Positions 8,940 to 18,372 of a DNA stretch of 37,253 nucleotides are shown piece by piece. The translations under genes and the position numbers were made by a program. The DNA is from Microcaldota archaeon (lineage in GTDB: Archaea; Micrarchaeota; Micrarchaeia; Micrarchaeales; Micrarchaeaceae). The notes below the pieces were generated by a model. The model searched no databases and was not told the DNA's origin. It saw only the letters and a program-made list of their open reading frames with translations. The stretch covers positions 109,238-146,490 of the forward strand of contig JAJYYC010000002.1 of assembly GCA_021801385.1 (NCBI GenBank), given 5' to 3'. Each line of letters starts with the position of its first letter. Position 1 is the first letter of the stretch.

Positions 8940-9632
8940 ATGGTTGGTGTAATGATGTTCCGGCAAAGTCACGCCAAGAGGGTCGGCAATCAATTTACAG
9001 TGAAAGAGGATCATGGCAGTAAGCTACTGATAATAGGCGTAACGCACACAAAAGAGGAGGAGGTCGGCGAGGTAATGAAAGAGGTCACCAACGGAAGAAA
9101 ACCTCGAAAAGTCGGTATGGAGCTGCCCAGCGATTATGAAGAAAGGGAATCGGCCGGTATAAAGATAAAAATATTTTCGTCTATAGCAAATGCGCTCAAA
9201 TCCCAAGGGATCAAGGTCTTTCCTCTAGAGACCGCAGAATGTTTCAATCTTGCGCAGGCGTGGGCTGTTGCAAAAAGCATAGAGTCAGGGAGAATAAGGA
9301 TCGAAGACGTAATGCAGCGTTACGAATCTGGCAGGAGGGAATCGGAAGATCCATATAAGGAGCCGAACATCAGGATAGTTGCTAAGCGTGATATGGATGT
9401 TTTCGGCAGAGCAATAAAAATAATCGAAAGAAACAAAGGAGACCCTGAAGGTCTGTCAAAGCTGTTCGCCACTATAAACAATCTGCGCAATACGCAGATG
9501 ACTGCAGCAGCACGTTTGCATGATGTCGATACAATAATAGTCGGGGCTGCACACGCCGCCGAGCTCGCAAAAGATCTGGGCAGGTTCACACACATCAACA
9601 GCAAAAGCTCAGAACCGTATCTCAAAAGTTGA
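8940..9632 (+). CDS. TraB/ChaN-like (Tiki superfamily) protein
   Basis: 230 aa; LLIIGVTHTKEEEVGEV, KVGMELPSDYEER, RNTQMTAAARLHDVDTIIVGAAHAAEL. Confidence 0.6.
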   Translation: MVGVMMFRQSHAKRVGNQFTVKEDHGSKLLIIGVTHTKEEEVGEVMKEVTNGRKPRKVGMELPSDYEERESAGIKIKIFSSIANALKSQGIKVFPLETAECFNLAQAWAVAKSIESGRIRIEDVMQRYESGRRESEDPYKEPNIRIVAKRDMDVFGRAIKIIERNKGDPEGLSKLFATINNLRNTQMTAAARLHDVDTIIVGAAHAAELAKDLGRFTHINSKSSEPYLKS

Positions 9633-9707
9633 ATTCCATTTTTATGAAAAGTTCCGCTAATCGCACGATTTAGAAACCCTTTTAAAGATTAGCTGTGCTA
9701 GTGTATC

Positions 9708-9786
9708 ACGGGTTCTCTACAGAAAGAAAGTTATGAAAACTGGTCGTCTTGCCGGCGCGTAACCACGCGCTGGCCTCTTCCTTTTT
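9708..9786 (+). ncRNA. Candidate small RNA with terminal GC hairpin and T-tract
   Basis: TATA-like CCTTTTAAAGA (9678-9688); hairpin GCCGGCGCG-TAACCA-CGCGCTGGC (9751-9774); T-tract at 9782-9786; ends are approximate. Confidence 0.35.
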
Positions 9787-9818
9787 ATAATTTATAACAA
9801 AACATCTAATGTGATTTT

Positions 9819-11342
9819 TTGAAAAATAGGCCTATTGTGATGATAATACGGGATGGATGGGGATACAGAGCGGAGAAAGATTTCAACGCAACCATAATTG
9901 GCGAAAACGAGTTCACCAAGCAGCTTATGCTTGACTATCCTACAACACTGCTCGATGCGGCAGGAGAGGCTGTCGGATTGCCAAAAGGCTACCAGGGAAA
10001 CTCAGAAGTGGGGCATATGACTATAGGCGCTGGAAGAATATTCTTCCAGTCTTTGCCTAGAATAAATAAGGCGATAGAGAGCGGAGAGTTCCTCAAGAAT
10101 CCTGCGCTTTATGGAGCAGTAGAGAACTGCAAGGCAAACAGCTCAAATATGCATATAATAGGTCTTCTTCAGACAGAAGGGGTTCACGCCCATATGGATC
10201 ATTGCCTCGCAATATTGGACCTATGCAAGCGCAACGGCATAAATGATGTCGTTGTTCATGTCATATCTGATGGAAGGGATGCACCTGTAGACAGAACGCT
10301 TGCAAATCTGAAGGTGTTAGACGAACGAATGACTGAGTTAGGTTTGGGTAAGGTTGCAACGATATCAGGCAGATACTATGCTATGGACAGGGATAAAAAA
10401 TGGGAACGCACCAAAGCCTCATATGACTGTATAGTAGAAGGAAAATCAGAACGGTCATTCACGGATCCCGAGTCATTCATCCAGTCATGCTATGCAAATG
10501 GGGAGACAGACGAGTTCATAGTTCCAAGCAAAGCTGACTGGTATTCTGGTGTGGATCCAAAAGATAGCATCATATTCTATAATTTCCGTACTGACAGGAC
10601 AAGGCAGCTGACAATGGCTATAGTAGAGCACAAATTCCAAGGGTCGCAACGCAATCCAAAAGACACATACTTTGTTGCTATGACCGAATTCTATTCCCCA
10701 ATGGGCGGGAATTCGCACATCGCATATCCACCACAGCCTTCCACAAACCTTCTTGGCGAGGTGCTTGCAAAGAACGGGATAAAGCAGCTAAGGATAAGCG
10801 AAACAGAGAAGTATGCACATGTGACCTTCTTTTTCAATGGCCAGAAGGAAACCCCTAATCCAGGCGAGGACAGAATAATGATACCCAGCCCGAAGGTCGC
10901 AACATACGATCTCAAGCCTGAGATGTCTGTCTACGAGGTTGGAGACAGAATAGTGGAAGAGATACATAGCGGCAAATATGATATTATAATAACAAACTTC
11001 GTAAATGCAGACATGGTCGGCCACACTGGTGTATGGGACGCAATACTCAAGGCTGTAAAAGCGGTCGATGATAATGTGAAAAAGGTAGTAACTGAGACTT
11101 TGAACGCTGGCGGCATTGCGATGGTGCTTGCGGATCACGGATGTATAGAGGACAAGACCGAATCCTTAAGGACCAGCCACACTAAGAACTCCATCCCTTT
11201 CATAATAGCAGGAAATGATCCTGCAATAAAGGGCCTGAAGCTCAAATCAGGCTGCGGACTGCAGGATGTAGCCCCAACAATGCTCAAGATTCTTGGGATA
11301 CCTAAGCCAGATGAGATGACAGGCCAGAGTGTTTTTGATTAG
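9819..11342 (+). CDS. gpmI: 2,3-bisphosphoglycerate-independent phosphoglycerate mutase, TTG start
   Basis: 507 aa; IIRDGWGYR, YQGNSEVGHMTIGAGR, EGVHAHMDH, VISDGRDAPVDRT, VLADHGCIED. Confidence 0.97.
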   Translation: MKNRPIVMIIRDGWGYRAEKDFNATIIGENEFTKQLMLDYPTTLLDAAGEAVGLPKGYQGNSEVGHMTIGAGRIFFQSLPRINKAIESGEFLKNPALYGAVENCKANSSNMHIIGLLQTEGVHAHMDHCLAILDLCKRNGINDVVVHVISDGRDAPVDRTLANLKVLDERMTELGLGKVATISGRYYAMDRDKKWERTKASYDCIVEGKSERSFTDPESFIQSCYANGETDEFIVPSKADWYSGVDPKDSIIFYNFRTDRTRQLTMAIVEHKFQGSQRNPKDTYFVAMTEFYSPMGGNSHIAYPPQPSTNLLGEVLAKNGIKQLRISETEKYAHVTFFFNGQKETPNPGEDRIMIPSPKVATYDLKPEMSVYEVGDRIVEEIHSGKYDIIITNFVNADMVGHTGVWDAILKAVKAVDDNVKKVVTETLNAGGIAMVLADHGCIEDKTESLRTSHTKNSIPFIIAGNDPAIKGLKLKSGCGLQDVAPTMLKILGIPKPDEMTGQSVFD

Positions 11343-12541
11343 GCGTTGATACGCTCTGATATTCTTATCAGTTCATTGTGCTTTGCTGTGCGTTCGCCAC
11401 CTATCGTACCAGTCTTTATATAGCTTATTCCTAGCCCTACCGCAAGGTGTGCTATTGTGGAATCCTCTGTTTCACCGCTTCGGTGTGATATTATTGTTGA
11501 ATACCTATTCTTTTTCGCGAGTTCTACAGTTTCAGCCATGTCGCTAAGCGTACCTATCTGATTTGGCTTTATTAGTATCGCATTGGCAGCACCAAGGCCT
11601 ATGCCTTTGCTCAACCGCTCCTTATTTGTGACAAAAAGGTCGTCTCCTATAACCATCGCCTTTGAGCCTATCTTTTTTGTGAGCTTTGCAAAGCCGTCAA
11701 AGTCTGACTGGTCCATCGGGTCTTCAACAGATGCAACTCCGAATCTATCGACAAGTCCAGCAACAAAATCTATCTGTTCGTCCGTAGAAATGGAACGCTT
11801 CTTATAATTATATAAATTATTTTCAAAGAATTCAGAAGCCGCAAGGTCAACCGCAGGCGATATCTTCACGCCAGTCTTGTCCCTTGCAAAACCTATCGCA
11901 TCTGAAAGGATCGAGAATGCCTCCTCATCATCCAACGGAGCCACCCATGCCTTCTCATCGCCTAGTCCAAGACTCAGCGAAGGGAATTTAATTCTTAATA
12001 GTTCACCCACCTTTTTGTGCACTGTGATGTTTGCGAATGCGGAATCAGAATAGTTCTTGCCCTCTGAGATTGCGAGGAACTCCTGCATAGTAGTTCCGTT
12101 TATTGCGTGCTTTCCACCCCCTATGATGTTCCCCATCGGTTTAGGTAGTAATCTGCTGTTTTTGTCAAGCAGCTCATAGAGCCAGATACCTTCTGCACCC
12201 GCAGACGCTTTTGCATAGGCGAGCGAAGCCGCAACCGATATGTTGCCTCCGATGCCTTCAAAATCAGCGGTACCGTCTATTTTATGCAGCTCCGCATCGA
12301 AGCCTCTCTGGTCTGATAGCTGAATGCCGCACAACCTGCCTGAATAATTGGAGAATTTTTGGATTCCAGCGTCAATGCCACCTTTCGGATAATCTTTAAC
12401 CTCAAAAATACCCTTGCTCGCACCGCTCGGCGCGGCAGCCCTTCCTATAAAACCACTGTCTGAGACAATCTCAACCTCAACTGTCGGATTTCCTCTAGAG
12501 TCTATAATCTTTCTTATATTCGCCTGCGAAATTTTTGCCAT
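11339..12541 (-). CDS. eno: Enolase
   Basis: 400 aa; IRKIIDSRGNPTVEVEI, APSGASKGIFE, MVIGDDLFVTN, IISHRSGETEDSTIAHLAVGL. Confidence 0.97.
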   Translation of the reverse strand: MAKISQANIRKIIDSRGNPTVEVEIVSDSGFIGRAAAPSGASKGIFEVKDYPKGGIDAGIQKFSNYSGRLCGIQLSDQRGFDAELHKIDGTADFEGIGGNISVAASLAYAKASAGAEGIWLYELLDKNSRLLPKPMGNIIGGGKHAINGTTMQEFLAISEGKNYSDSAFANITVHKKVGELLRIKFPSLSLGLGDEKAWVAPLDDEEAFSILSDAIGFARDKTGVKISPAVDLAASEFFENNLYNYKKRSISTDEQIDFVAGLVDRFGVASVEDPMDQSDFDGFAKLTKKIGSKAMVIGDDLFVTNKERLSKGIGLGAANAILIKPNQIGTLSDMAETVELAKKNRYSTIISHRSGETEDSTIAHLAVGLGISYIKTGTIGGERTAKHNELIRISERINA

Positions 12542-12692
12542 AAAGACACCTAAACAAATATATTCAAATTATGCCATGAAAGCCTAATAAACGTTCCAGA
12601 ATCTGCACGCTATCTGATCAAATCGTGCATCAATCAATCGGTTATTATATCTATTCATACATAAAATCATTACCTATAAAGTCGTGTTCTAT

Positions 12693-13643
12693 ATGGCAAG
12701 AGAAAAGCCCGTAAAGGAGCTGGAAGATCTTCCTGGGATAGGTGAGACCACCGCAGAAAAGCTCCGCGCAGCAGGGATAGACACGATAGATAAAATGGCG
12801 ACTCTTGCTCCGCATGAACTTAGCGAAACATACGGGCTAGGGCTAGAGACCGCAAAGAAGGCGGTACAGGCGGCGAAGGAAGCGACAACAATAAACTATA
12901 CTACCGGTGGCGCGATACTTGAGCGCAGACAGGGGCTAGGGAAGATATCAACAAGCTCCAAGGAGCTTAACGAACTTCTAGGTGGGGGAGTAGAAACCGA
13001 AGCAATAACAGAGAGCTATGGCAGATTCGCCAGCGGAAAGACGCAGTTAGGGTTCCAGATAACAGTAAACACAATGCTCCCTAGAGACAAGGGTGGCCTT
13101 GAAGGCAATGTCCTGTTTGTAGATACAGAGGGAACATTCCGTCCTGAACGCATAGAAACGATAGCGGCAGCTGCCGGTTTAGACCCTAAGGAAGCGCTGG
13201 ATCGCATCATAGTGGTGAGGGCCACAACAACAGACCAACAGATACTTACAATAGACCGCGCGGACAAACTCATACAGGAAAAGAACATAAAGCTAATAGT
13301 GGTTGATTCTCTCATGGCTCTCTTCAGGTCGGAGTTCATAGGCAGGGGTGCACTTGGCGAGAGGCAGCAGAAGCTGAACCAGCATATACACAAGCTGCAG
13401 ACGCTCGCGGATAAATTCTACCTTGCTGTTTACATAACAAATCAGGTAATGGACAATCCTGGAATACTTTTTGGAGATCCTACAACGCCTGTCGGAGGCA
13501 ACGTGCTCGCGCACGCCGCAACCACAAGGCTCTATATGAAGAAGAGCAAAGAGGAGAAGAGGATAGTCAGGCTGGTGGACTCGCCAGCGATGCCCGAAGG
13601 AGAAGCTGTAATAAAGATAACACCTAACGGGATAAGGGACTGA
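12693..13643 (+). CDS. radA: DNA repair and recombination protein RadA
   Basis: LEDLPGIGETTAEKLRAAGI HhH motif; Walker A GRFASGKTQ; RPERIETIAAAAGL; VVDSLMALFRSEF; start set at ATG 12693 rather than GTG 12684. Confidence 0.97.
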   Translation: MAREKPVKELEDLPGIGETTAEKLRAAGIDTIDKMATLAPHELSETYGLGLETAKKAVQAAKEATTINYTTGGAILERRQGLGKISTSSKELNELLGGGVETEAITESYGRFASGKTQLGFQITVNTMLPRDKGGLEGNVLFVDTEGTFRPERIETIAAAAGLDPKEALDRIIVVRATTTDQQILTIDRADKLIQEKNIKLIVVDSLMALFRSEFIGRGALGERQQKLNQHIHKLQTLADKFYLAVYITNQVMDNPGILFGDPTTPVGGNVLAHAATTRLYMKKSKEEKRIVRLVDSPAMPEGEAVIKITPNGIRD

Positions 13644-13656
13644 ACTGCGTGGGCCG

Positions 13657-14820
13657 ATGCCACTCACCATAACCGTCGATTTGAAGAAAGGAACAATAAG
13701 CGCAAGCGGCCAGTCCACTACAGATCTGCTTTCTTCAAGCCATTTTGGCAACTTAATAACGGGAACACTTTTCCTAAGGCCTGAAGAGGCGCTTTACATA
13801 TTGGACTCAAGGAGGGGGGAGTGCGCCAATTCAAAAAATGAGAAGATAACGTTTGACGCGCTGGCCGCAAGGTTTGACAAGGGCAAACTGGTGCCAAGAT
13901 ACTTTACCTATAAGGACTGGAGGGACAGGGGCCTGGTGGCAAGGTATGTCTCTGATAAACTGAAAAAACAAAATAACGAGAGGAAGGCAAAGCTATATAG
14001 GGCATCAGATCGGAAGGCGAAAATGCCCTCCATGTCAGGGACATTTTTCCCTGAAAGCCTAACGACAATAATATCAGACCAAAAAGACGGGCGTCTAATC
14101 TACGAGAAGCACTGGATGGGCCAGTATGGGACTTACAAAACCCAAGGACACGGGACCATGAACAAACTCGACATATATGAGGCAGTGTATTTGATTGATT
14201 CGGGTGTGCTCTCGGTCAAAAATGCCAAGAGACCAGAGCTGATCAGGGCTGCGACAGAACGGAGGTCAGACTTTCCAAAATTATACGAGGTGTACAAGGA
14301 TTGGAGGGGAAAAGGTTACGTGGTGAAGACCGGCTTCAAGTTCGGAACGCACTTCAGGGTGTATTTTCCTGGTGCAGTACCGATGCAGGAAGGCACAAAG
14401 TGGGTTCATTCAAGGCACGTAATACACGTGTTTCCTAGGGACGCAAAGCTACTCATCTCTGAATGGGCACGTGCGATAAGGGTCGCGCATTCGGTCAGGA
14501 AGACATTCATACTCGCAATTCCAGGAAAAAGCAGGATTAAAAAAATGGATATAGATTTCGTGCTTTATCACAGGACAAACAACAACACAGAGGTACCTGG
14601 TGAGCACGCGCCGAGGTACGGGATGCTATCACTTAGTGAGGAGGAATATATTGGCGGTGCCGAGCTCTCCGCAGTAATAGAATCCGCCAGGGCAAGACGG
14701 CTGGAACTTGTGGTTGCGATAGCAGACCGGGAAACTGCAGTCACATACTACAAGGTGAGCAGGATAAAGTTGCAGGGTAGCAAATACGAATATTACGAAA
14801 TCGATTGGATGCAGCCGTGA
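13657..14820 (+). CDS. endA: tRNA-splicing endonuclease, single-chain three-unit type as in ARMAN-2
   Basis: 387 aa; catalytic repeat DWRGKGYVVKTGFKFGTHFRVY...VHSRH...VRK; second non-catalytic repeat N-terminal (LFLRPEEALYIL...YKDWRDRGLVAR); extra C-terminal beta-rich unit. Confidence 0.9.
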   Translation: MPLTITVDLKKGTISASGQSTTDLLSSSHFGNLITGTLFLRPEEALYILDSRRGECANSKNEKITFDALAARFDKGKLVPRYFTYKDWRDRGLVARYVSDKLKKQNNERKAKLYRASDRKAKMPSMSGTFFPESLTTIISDQKDGRLIYEKHWMGQYGTYKTQGHGTMNKLDIYEAVYLIDSGVLSVKNAKRPELIRAATERRSDFPKLYEVYKDWRGKGYVVKTGFKFGTHFRVYFPGAVPMQEGTKWVHSRHVIHVFPRDAKLLISEWARAIRVAHSVRKTFILAIPGKSRIKKMDIDFVLYHRTNNNTEVPGEHAPRYGMLSLSEEEYIGGAELSAVIESARARRLELVVAIADRETAVTYYKVSRIKLQGSKYEYYEIDWMQP

Positions 14821-14824
14821 GTAT

Positions 14825-15838
14825 GTGGAGATAAACGATATTGTTTATGACTACAACGTTATAGAGGATGAGCTCGTGCTCGATTTGATAAAAAGCGAGC
14901 AGTTTCAAAGGCTTAAAGGAATATGCCAACAAGGAGTGCCGAAAGGTTATATGGCTCAGGATCAGCCGGATTACTCGAGGTATGAACACTCAATAGGCGT
15001 AATGCTCGCATTGAAGCGCCTAAACGCGCCGATTGAGGAGCAGGTCGCCGGCCTCCTTCATGACGTTTCCCATACCGCATTCTCCCATCTTGTAGACTAT
15101 GTATTTGGCACAGGCGTCAAAGAGGCCTACCAGGATTCCATCCATTCAAGGTTCTTTGAAGACGGTTCAGAACTTAGCGATATACTCAAAAAACATTCGA
15201 TTGACCCAAAACGCATATCAAATCCCGAGCTCTATCCCCTATTAGAGCGCGAGCAGCCAGAGATGTGCGCTGACAGGCTGGATTCCACCCTAAGATACTT
15301 TGCGCATACCGGCAAAAGCGACTTTGTGGCGTCCATTCTATCATCTGTAAAAAAGAGTGGCAACACGATAATTTTCGATTCATTCAATACCGCCCGCGAA
15401 TTTGCGTTGCGCCACATCAAGGTATGGAATGGCGTATTGGGAGGGTATGGGGAGCGAGATTATGAGATGCGCATAAGGTGGTATATCCTTGGTTCGACCC
15501 TAACCTATGCGATAAAGCAAGGGATAATAAAAAAGGAAGATTTCGATTACTCAGACTCATATGTTATGGAGAAGCTTGAAGCGTCCAATAACAAGAAGAT
15601 ACTGGAAATGCTCGAAGTATTAAAAGGCGCCCTGGAGTTCGAGATATCGGATCATGCGCCGAAAGTCACACTTTTTTCAAAATTCAGGTATGTCGACCCG
15701 ATCTACTCGAACGAAAAAGGAGAAAGGAGGGTTAGCGATACCGATCCTAGCTTCAGGGAGCTGGTAAAAGACGCTATGAAGCGCAATCAGGCTGGAATTA
15801 ATGTGGCAAGAATAAATGGTCTGGAACTGCCGCTATGA
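14825..15838 (+). CDS. HD-domain phosphohydrolase, GTG start
   Basis: 337 aa; YSRYEHSIGVMLALKRL, GLLHDVSHTAFSHLVDYV. Confidence 0.9.
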   Translation: MEINDIVYDYNVIEDELVLDLIKSEQFQRLKGICQQGVPKGYMAQDQPDYSRYEHSIGVMLALKRLNAPIEEQVAGLLHDVSHTAFSHLVDYVFGTGVKEAYQDSIHSRFFEDGSELSDILKKHSIDPKRISNPELYPLLEREQPEMCADRLDSTLRYFAHTGKSDFVASILSSVKKSGNTIIFDSFNTAREFALRHIKVWNGVLGGYGERDYEMRIRWYILGSTLTYAIKQGIIKKEDFDYSDSYVMEKLEASNNKKILEMLEVLKGALEFEISDHAPKVTLFSKFRYVDPIYSNEKGERRVSDTDPSFRELVKDAMKRNQAGINVARINGLELPL

Positions 15839-15869
15839 CCCTAATAAAATATAATATTAAAACCGAAAG

Positions 15870-15944
15870 CGGGTCCAGGGGGATTTGAACCCCCGACATA
15901 CTGGTTAAGAGCCAGTCGCTCTGACCATGCTGAGCTATGGACCC
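15870..15944 (-). tRNA. tRNA-Lys (CTT)
   Basis: Reverse strand GGGTCCATAGCTCAGCATGGTCAGAGCGACTGGCTCTTAACCAGTATGTCGGGGGTTCAAATCCCCCTGGACCC; loop CTCTTAA. Confidence 0.95.
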
Positions 15945-15980
15945 AAGCAAGCAATAATTATGCCGAACTGGTATAAATGC

Positions 15981-16388
15981 TTAGCCCTTCTTTAATACGA
16001 CATCTCTTTTCAGCACGATGAGCGCCAAAATCGCGATAATCATTATGTCAAGCGCTGTGCAATATACACATATCGCCTTTATGAGAAACATGCCGGTTGT
16101 GGAGTATATGACAGCAGCAGCGCCTATCATCGACCATATATTGGCCATTATGTCGTTCACTCCGAGAAGCGCAAAAACACCAATCATTATAAACCAGATA
16201 AGCCCAAGAACCGCAATCGGAACGCCCATTATCTCTGATAATGCGCTTGTTGTGACCTTAACGCAGTTTATAATTCCGCTGTCCGGACAGTATGGAGGCA
16301 CATTCGCGTAATGTACATATGTCAGGTAAACCGTATCAGCCAGCCCGAGTAGAATGATAAGGAGAAACAGCAGCTTCAAATTTTTCAT
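15981..16388 (-). CDS. Vitamin K epoxide reductase (VKOR) family protein
   Basis: 135 aa, four TM segments; CPDSGIINC loop and CVYC redox motif. Confidence 0.9.
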   Translation of the reverse strand: MKNLKLLFLLIILLGLADTVYLTYVHYANVPPYCPDSGIINCVKVTTSALSEIMGVPIAVLGLIWFIMIGVFALLGVNDIMANIWSMIGAAAVIYSTTGMFLIKAICVYCTALDIMIIAILALIVLKRDVVLKKG

Positions 16389-17705
16389 TTATGCACCTGC
16401 AAAATTATCTATCACCGCGTCAAGCCGCTTGCCATGCGCCTTCAGCTCATATGTGATGTTAACTATCGGTTTATTAACCTTTATAAGCCCTTCCAACGTG
16501 GCCGGGGTTGCAGATATTACAATATCGCACTCAGCCTTGTTTACTGTTGTTTCAAGGTCTTTTAGCTGTTTTGCGCTATAACCCATCGCTGGGAGCTCTT
16601 TGCCTAGTGCCGGATATCTTTCGAATGTCTTTTTTATCTCCCCGACCGCATAGGCCTTTGCGCTTACCATACTGCGTGCGCCGAACTTCTGTGCCGCAAC
16701 TGTGCCTGCGCCAAACGCCATACCTCCATGAGTTATCGAAGGCCCGTCCTCTATCACGAGAATATTTTTCCCCTTTATCATGGATTTTTTATCTGCGAAG
16801 ACCTCAGATTCCGCATAAATAATATCAGCCTTTTTGTTTATCATTTTAAGATCTTCCACAAGCTTGTTTATCTGGGCCTTTGTGGCAGAGTTTGTCTTGT
16901 TTATTATGAGCACATCCGCCATCCTGGCAACAGTCTCACCAGGATAGTACGTTAGCTCGTTTCCTGCTCTGAGCGGATCCGTTACTGTTATCATGAGGTC
17001 AGGCTTTATGAATGGCGCATCGTTATTCCCACCGTCCCAGAGTATTATATCAGACTCCTTTTCTGCGGCCCTCAATATCTCCTCATAATCAACTCCTGCA
17101 AAGACCACAAAACCATTCCTTATATGCGGCTCATAATCCTCTCTCTCCTCAATAGTAGCCTTGTATCTATCAAGATCAGAAATCTTTTCAAAGCGCTGAA
17201 CAATCTCATTTTTCAGCACCCCATACGGCATAGGGTGCCTTATCACAGCAACACGTCTGCCTTTGCTCTTAAGACGCTTTGCGATATACCTTGAAGTCTG
17301 ACTCTTCCCACAACCAGTCCTAACCGCGCAGACCGCAACCACTGGCTTTATCGATTTTAACATCGTGCGTTCTGGTGCAACTATCCAGAAATCAGCTCCG
17401 GCAGCGTTTACAAGACTCGCCTTCTCCATTACCAATTGATATGGCAGGTCGCTGTAGCTCATTACGCATATGTCGGCATGGTTTTTCTTTATTAGTTTCT
17501 CAAGCTCTGATTCATCATATATCCATATTCCATCCGGGTACAAAGGGCCCGCCAGTTCAACAGGATAAACCTTGTTTGATATATACGGTATCTGGTTAGC
17601 GGTGAATGCTACCACCTCATAATTAACGTCGTCCCGAAAGATAGTATTAAAATTATGGAAGTCGCGCCCCGCAGCACCTATTATTATGACCTTTTGTCTC
17701 CTCAT
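16389..17705 (-). CDS. Cyclic 2,3-diphosphoglycerate synthetase-like P-loop protein
   Basis: 438 aa; KVIIIGAAGRDFHNFNTIFRDD, VRTGCGKSQTSRYIAKRLKSKG, DIILWDGGNNDAPFIKPDLMITVTDPLRAG. Confidence 0.8.
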   Translation of the reverse strand: MRRQKVIIIGAAGRDFHNFNTIFRDDVNYEVVAFTANQIPYISNKVYPVELAGPLYPDGIWIYDESELEKLIKKNHADICVMSYSDLPYQLVMEKASLVNAAGADFWIVAPERTMLKSIKPVVAVCAVRTGCGKSQTSRYIAKRLKSKGRRVAVIRHPMPYGVLKNEIVQRFEKISDLDRYKATIEEREDYEPHIRNGFVVFAGVDYEEILRAAEKESDIILWDGGNNDAPFIKPDLMITVTDPLRAGNELTYYPGETVARMADVLIINKTNSATKAQINKLVEDLKMINKKADIIYAESEVFADKKSMIKGKNILVIEDGPSITHGGMAFGAGTVAAQKFGARSMVSAKAYAVGEIKKTFERYPALGKELPAMGYSAKQLKDLETTVNKAECDIVISATPATLEGLIKVNKPIVNITYELKAHGKRLDAVIDNFAGA

Positions 17706-17780
17706 AGAATCAGATTTAATGCTCTGTGATAATCTAAATCGCTTGCCATGAATTGCGTTTACAAGCTGCTAAAGATAAAA

Positions 17781-18269
17781 CTAGAGATAGTATGCGCCGC
17801 TTAAATCAGATTCCAAAATCCTGGTTTTGGGATCACTCCTCACACCATACATATTTGTTCTGTTCAGTGAAACACGGTGTAAAAAAGCGCCGCTTAAATC
17901 AGCATGAGAAAGATTAGAATCGTCTATCTTTACGCCCTTAAATATGGCCCCAACGAAAGAGTTTCCAAACAAAAAAGAATTCGAAAGGTCCACGTAGTTA
18001 AATATGCACCTATCAAATTTAGTGCCTTTTATGGTGTTCACCATATCCATTTTTGCATATCTGAATTCAAGATCCGAATAATCGCCAGTTAACCACTTAC
18101 CTGAAAGATCAAGGATATACCTATGCCATCTTGCCACTTCAATAAGCTTAGAAACATCTTCGCGCGCTAGAGCTTCTTTTTGGGTTCCTATGAAACCTAC
18201 TCCTTCTTTGACATAAGAAACGACAAGGTCATCACGCCTAGTAACGTTTGCCTTCAGCATTATTATCAC
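17781..18269 (-). CDS. Pentapeptide-repeat protein
   Basis: C-terminal half reads in quintets: FDRCI FNYVD LSNSF LFGNS FVGAI FKGVK IDDSN LSHAD LSGAF LHRVS LNRTN. Confidence 0.88.
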   Translation of the reverse strand: MIIMLKANVTRRDDLVVSYVKEGVGFIGTQKEALAREDVSKLIEVARWHRYILDLSGKWLTGDYSDLEFRYAKMDMVNTIKGTKFDRCIFNYVDLSNSFLFGNSFVGAIFKGVKIDDSNLSHADLSGAFLHRVSLNRTNMYGVRSDPKTRILESDLSGAYYL

Positions 18270-18372
18270 GTATTATAATATGCGGCAAGAATAAATAAAC
18301 TCATCTGTGAGGCTAAAAGATTGAATTAAATTTCGATCCCAGGAAATACTAATCCTATAAACCACATTTCGT

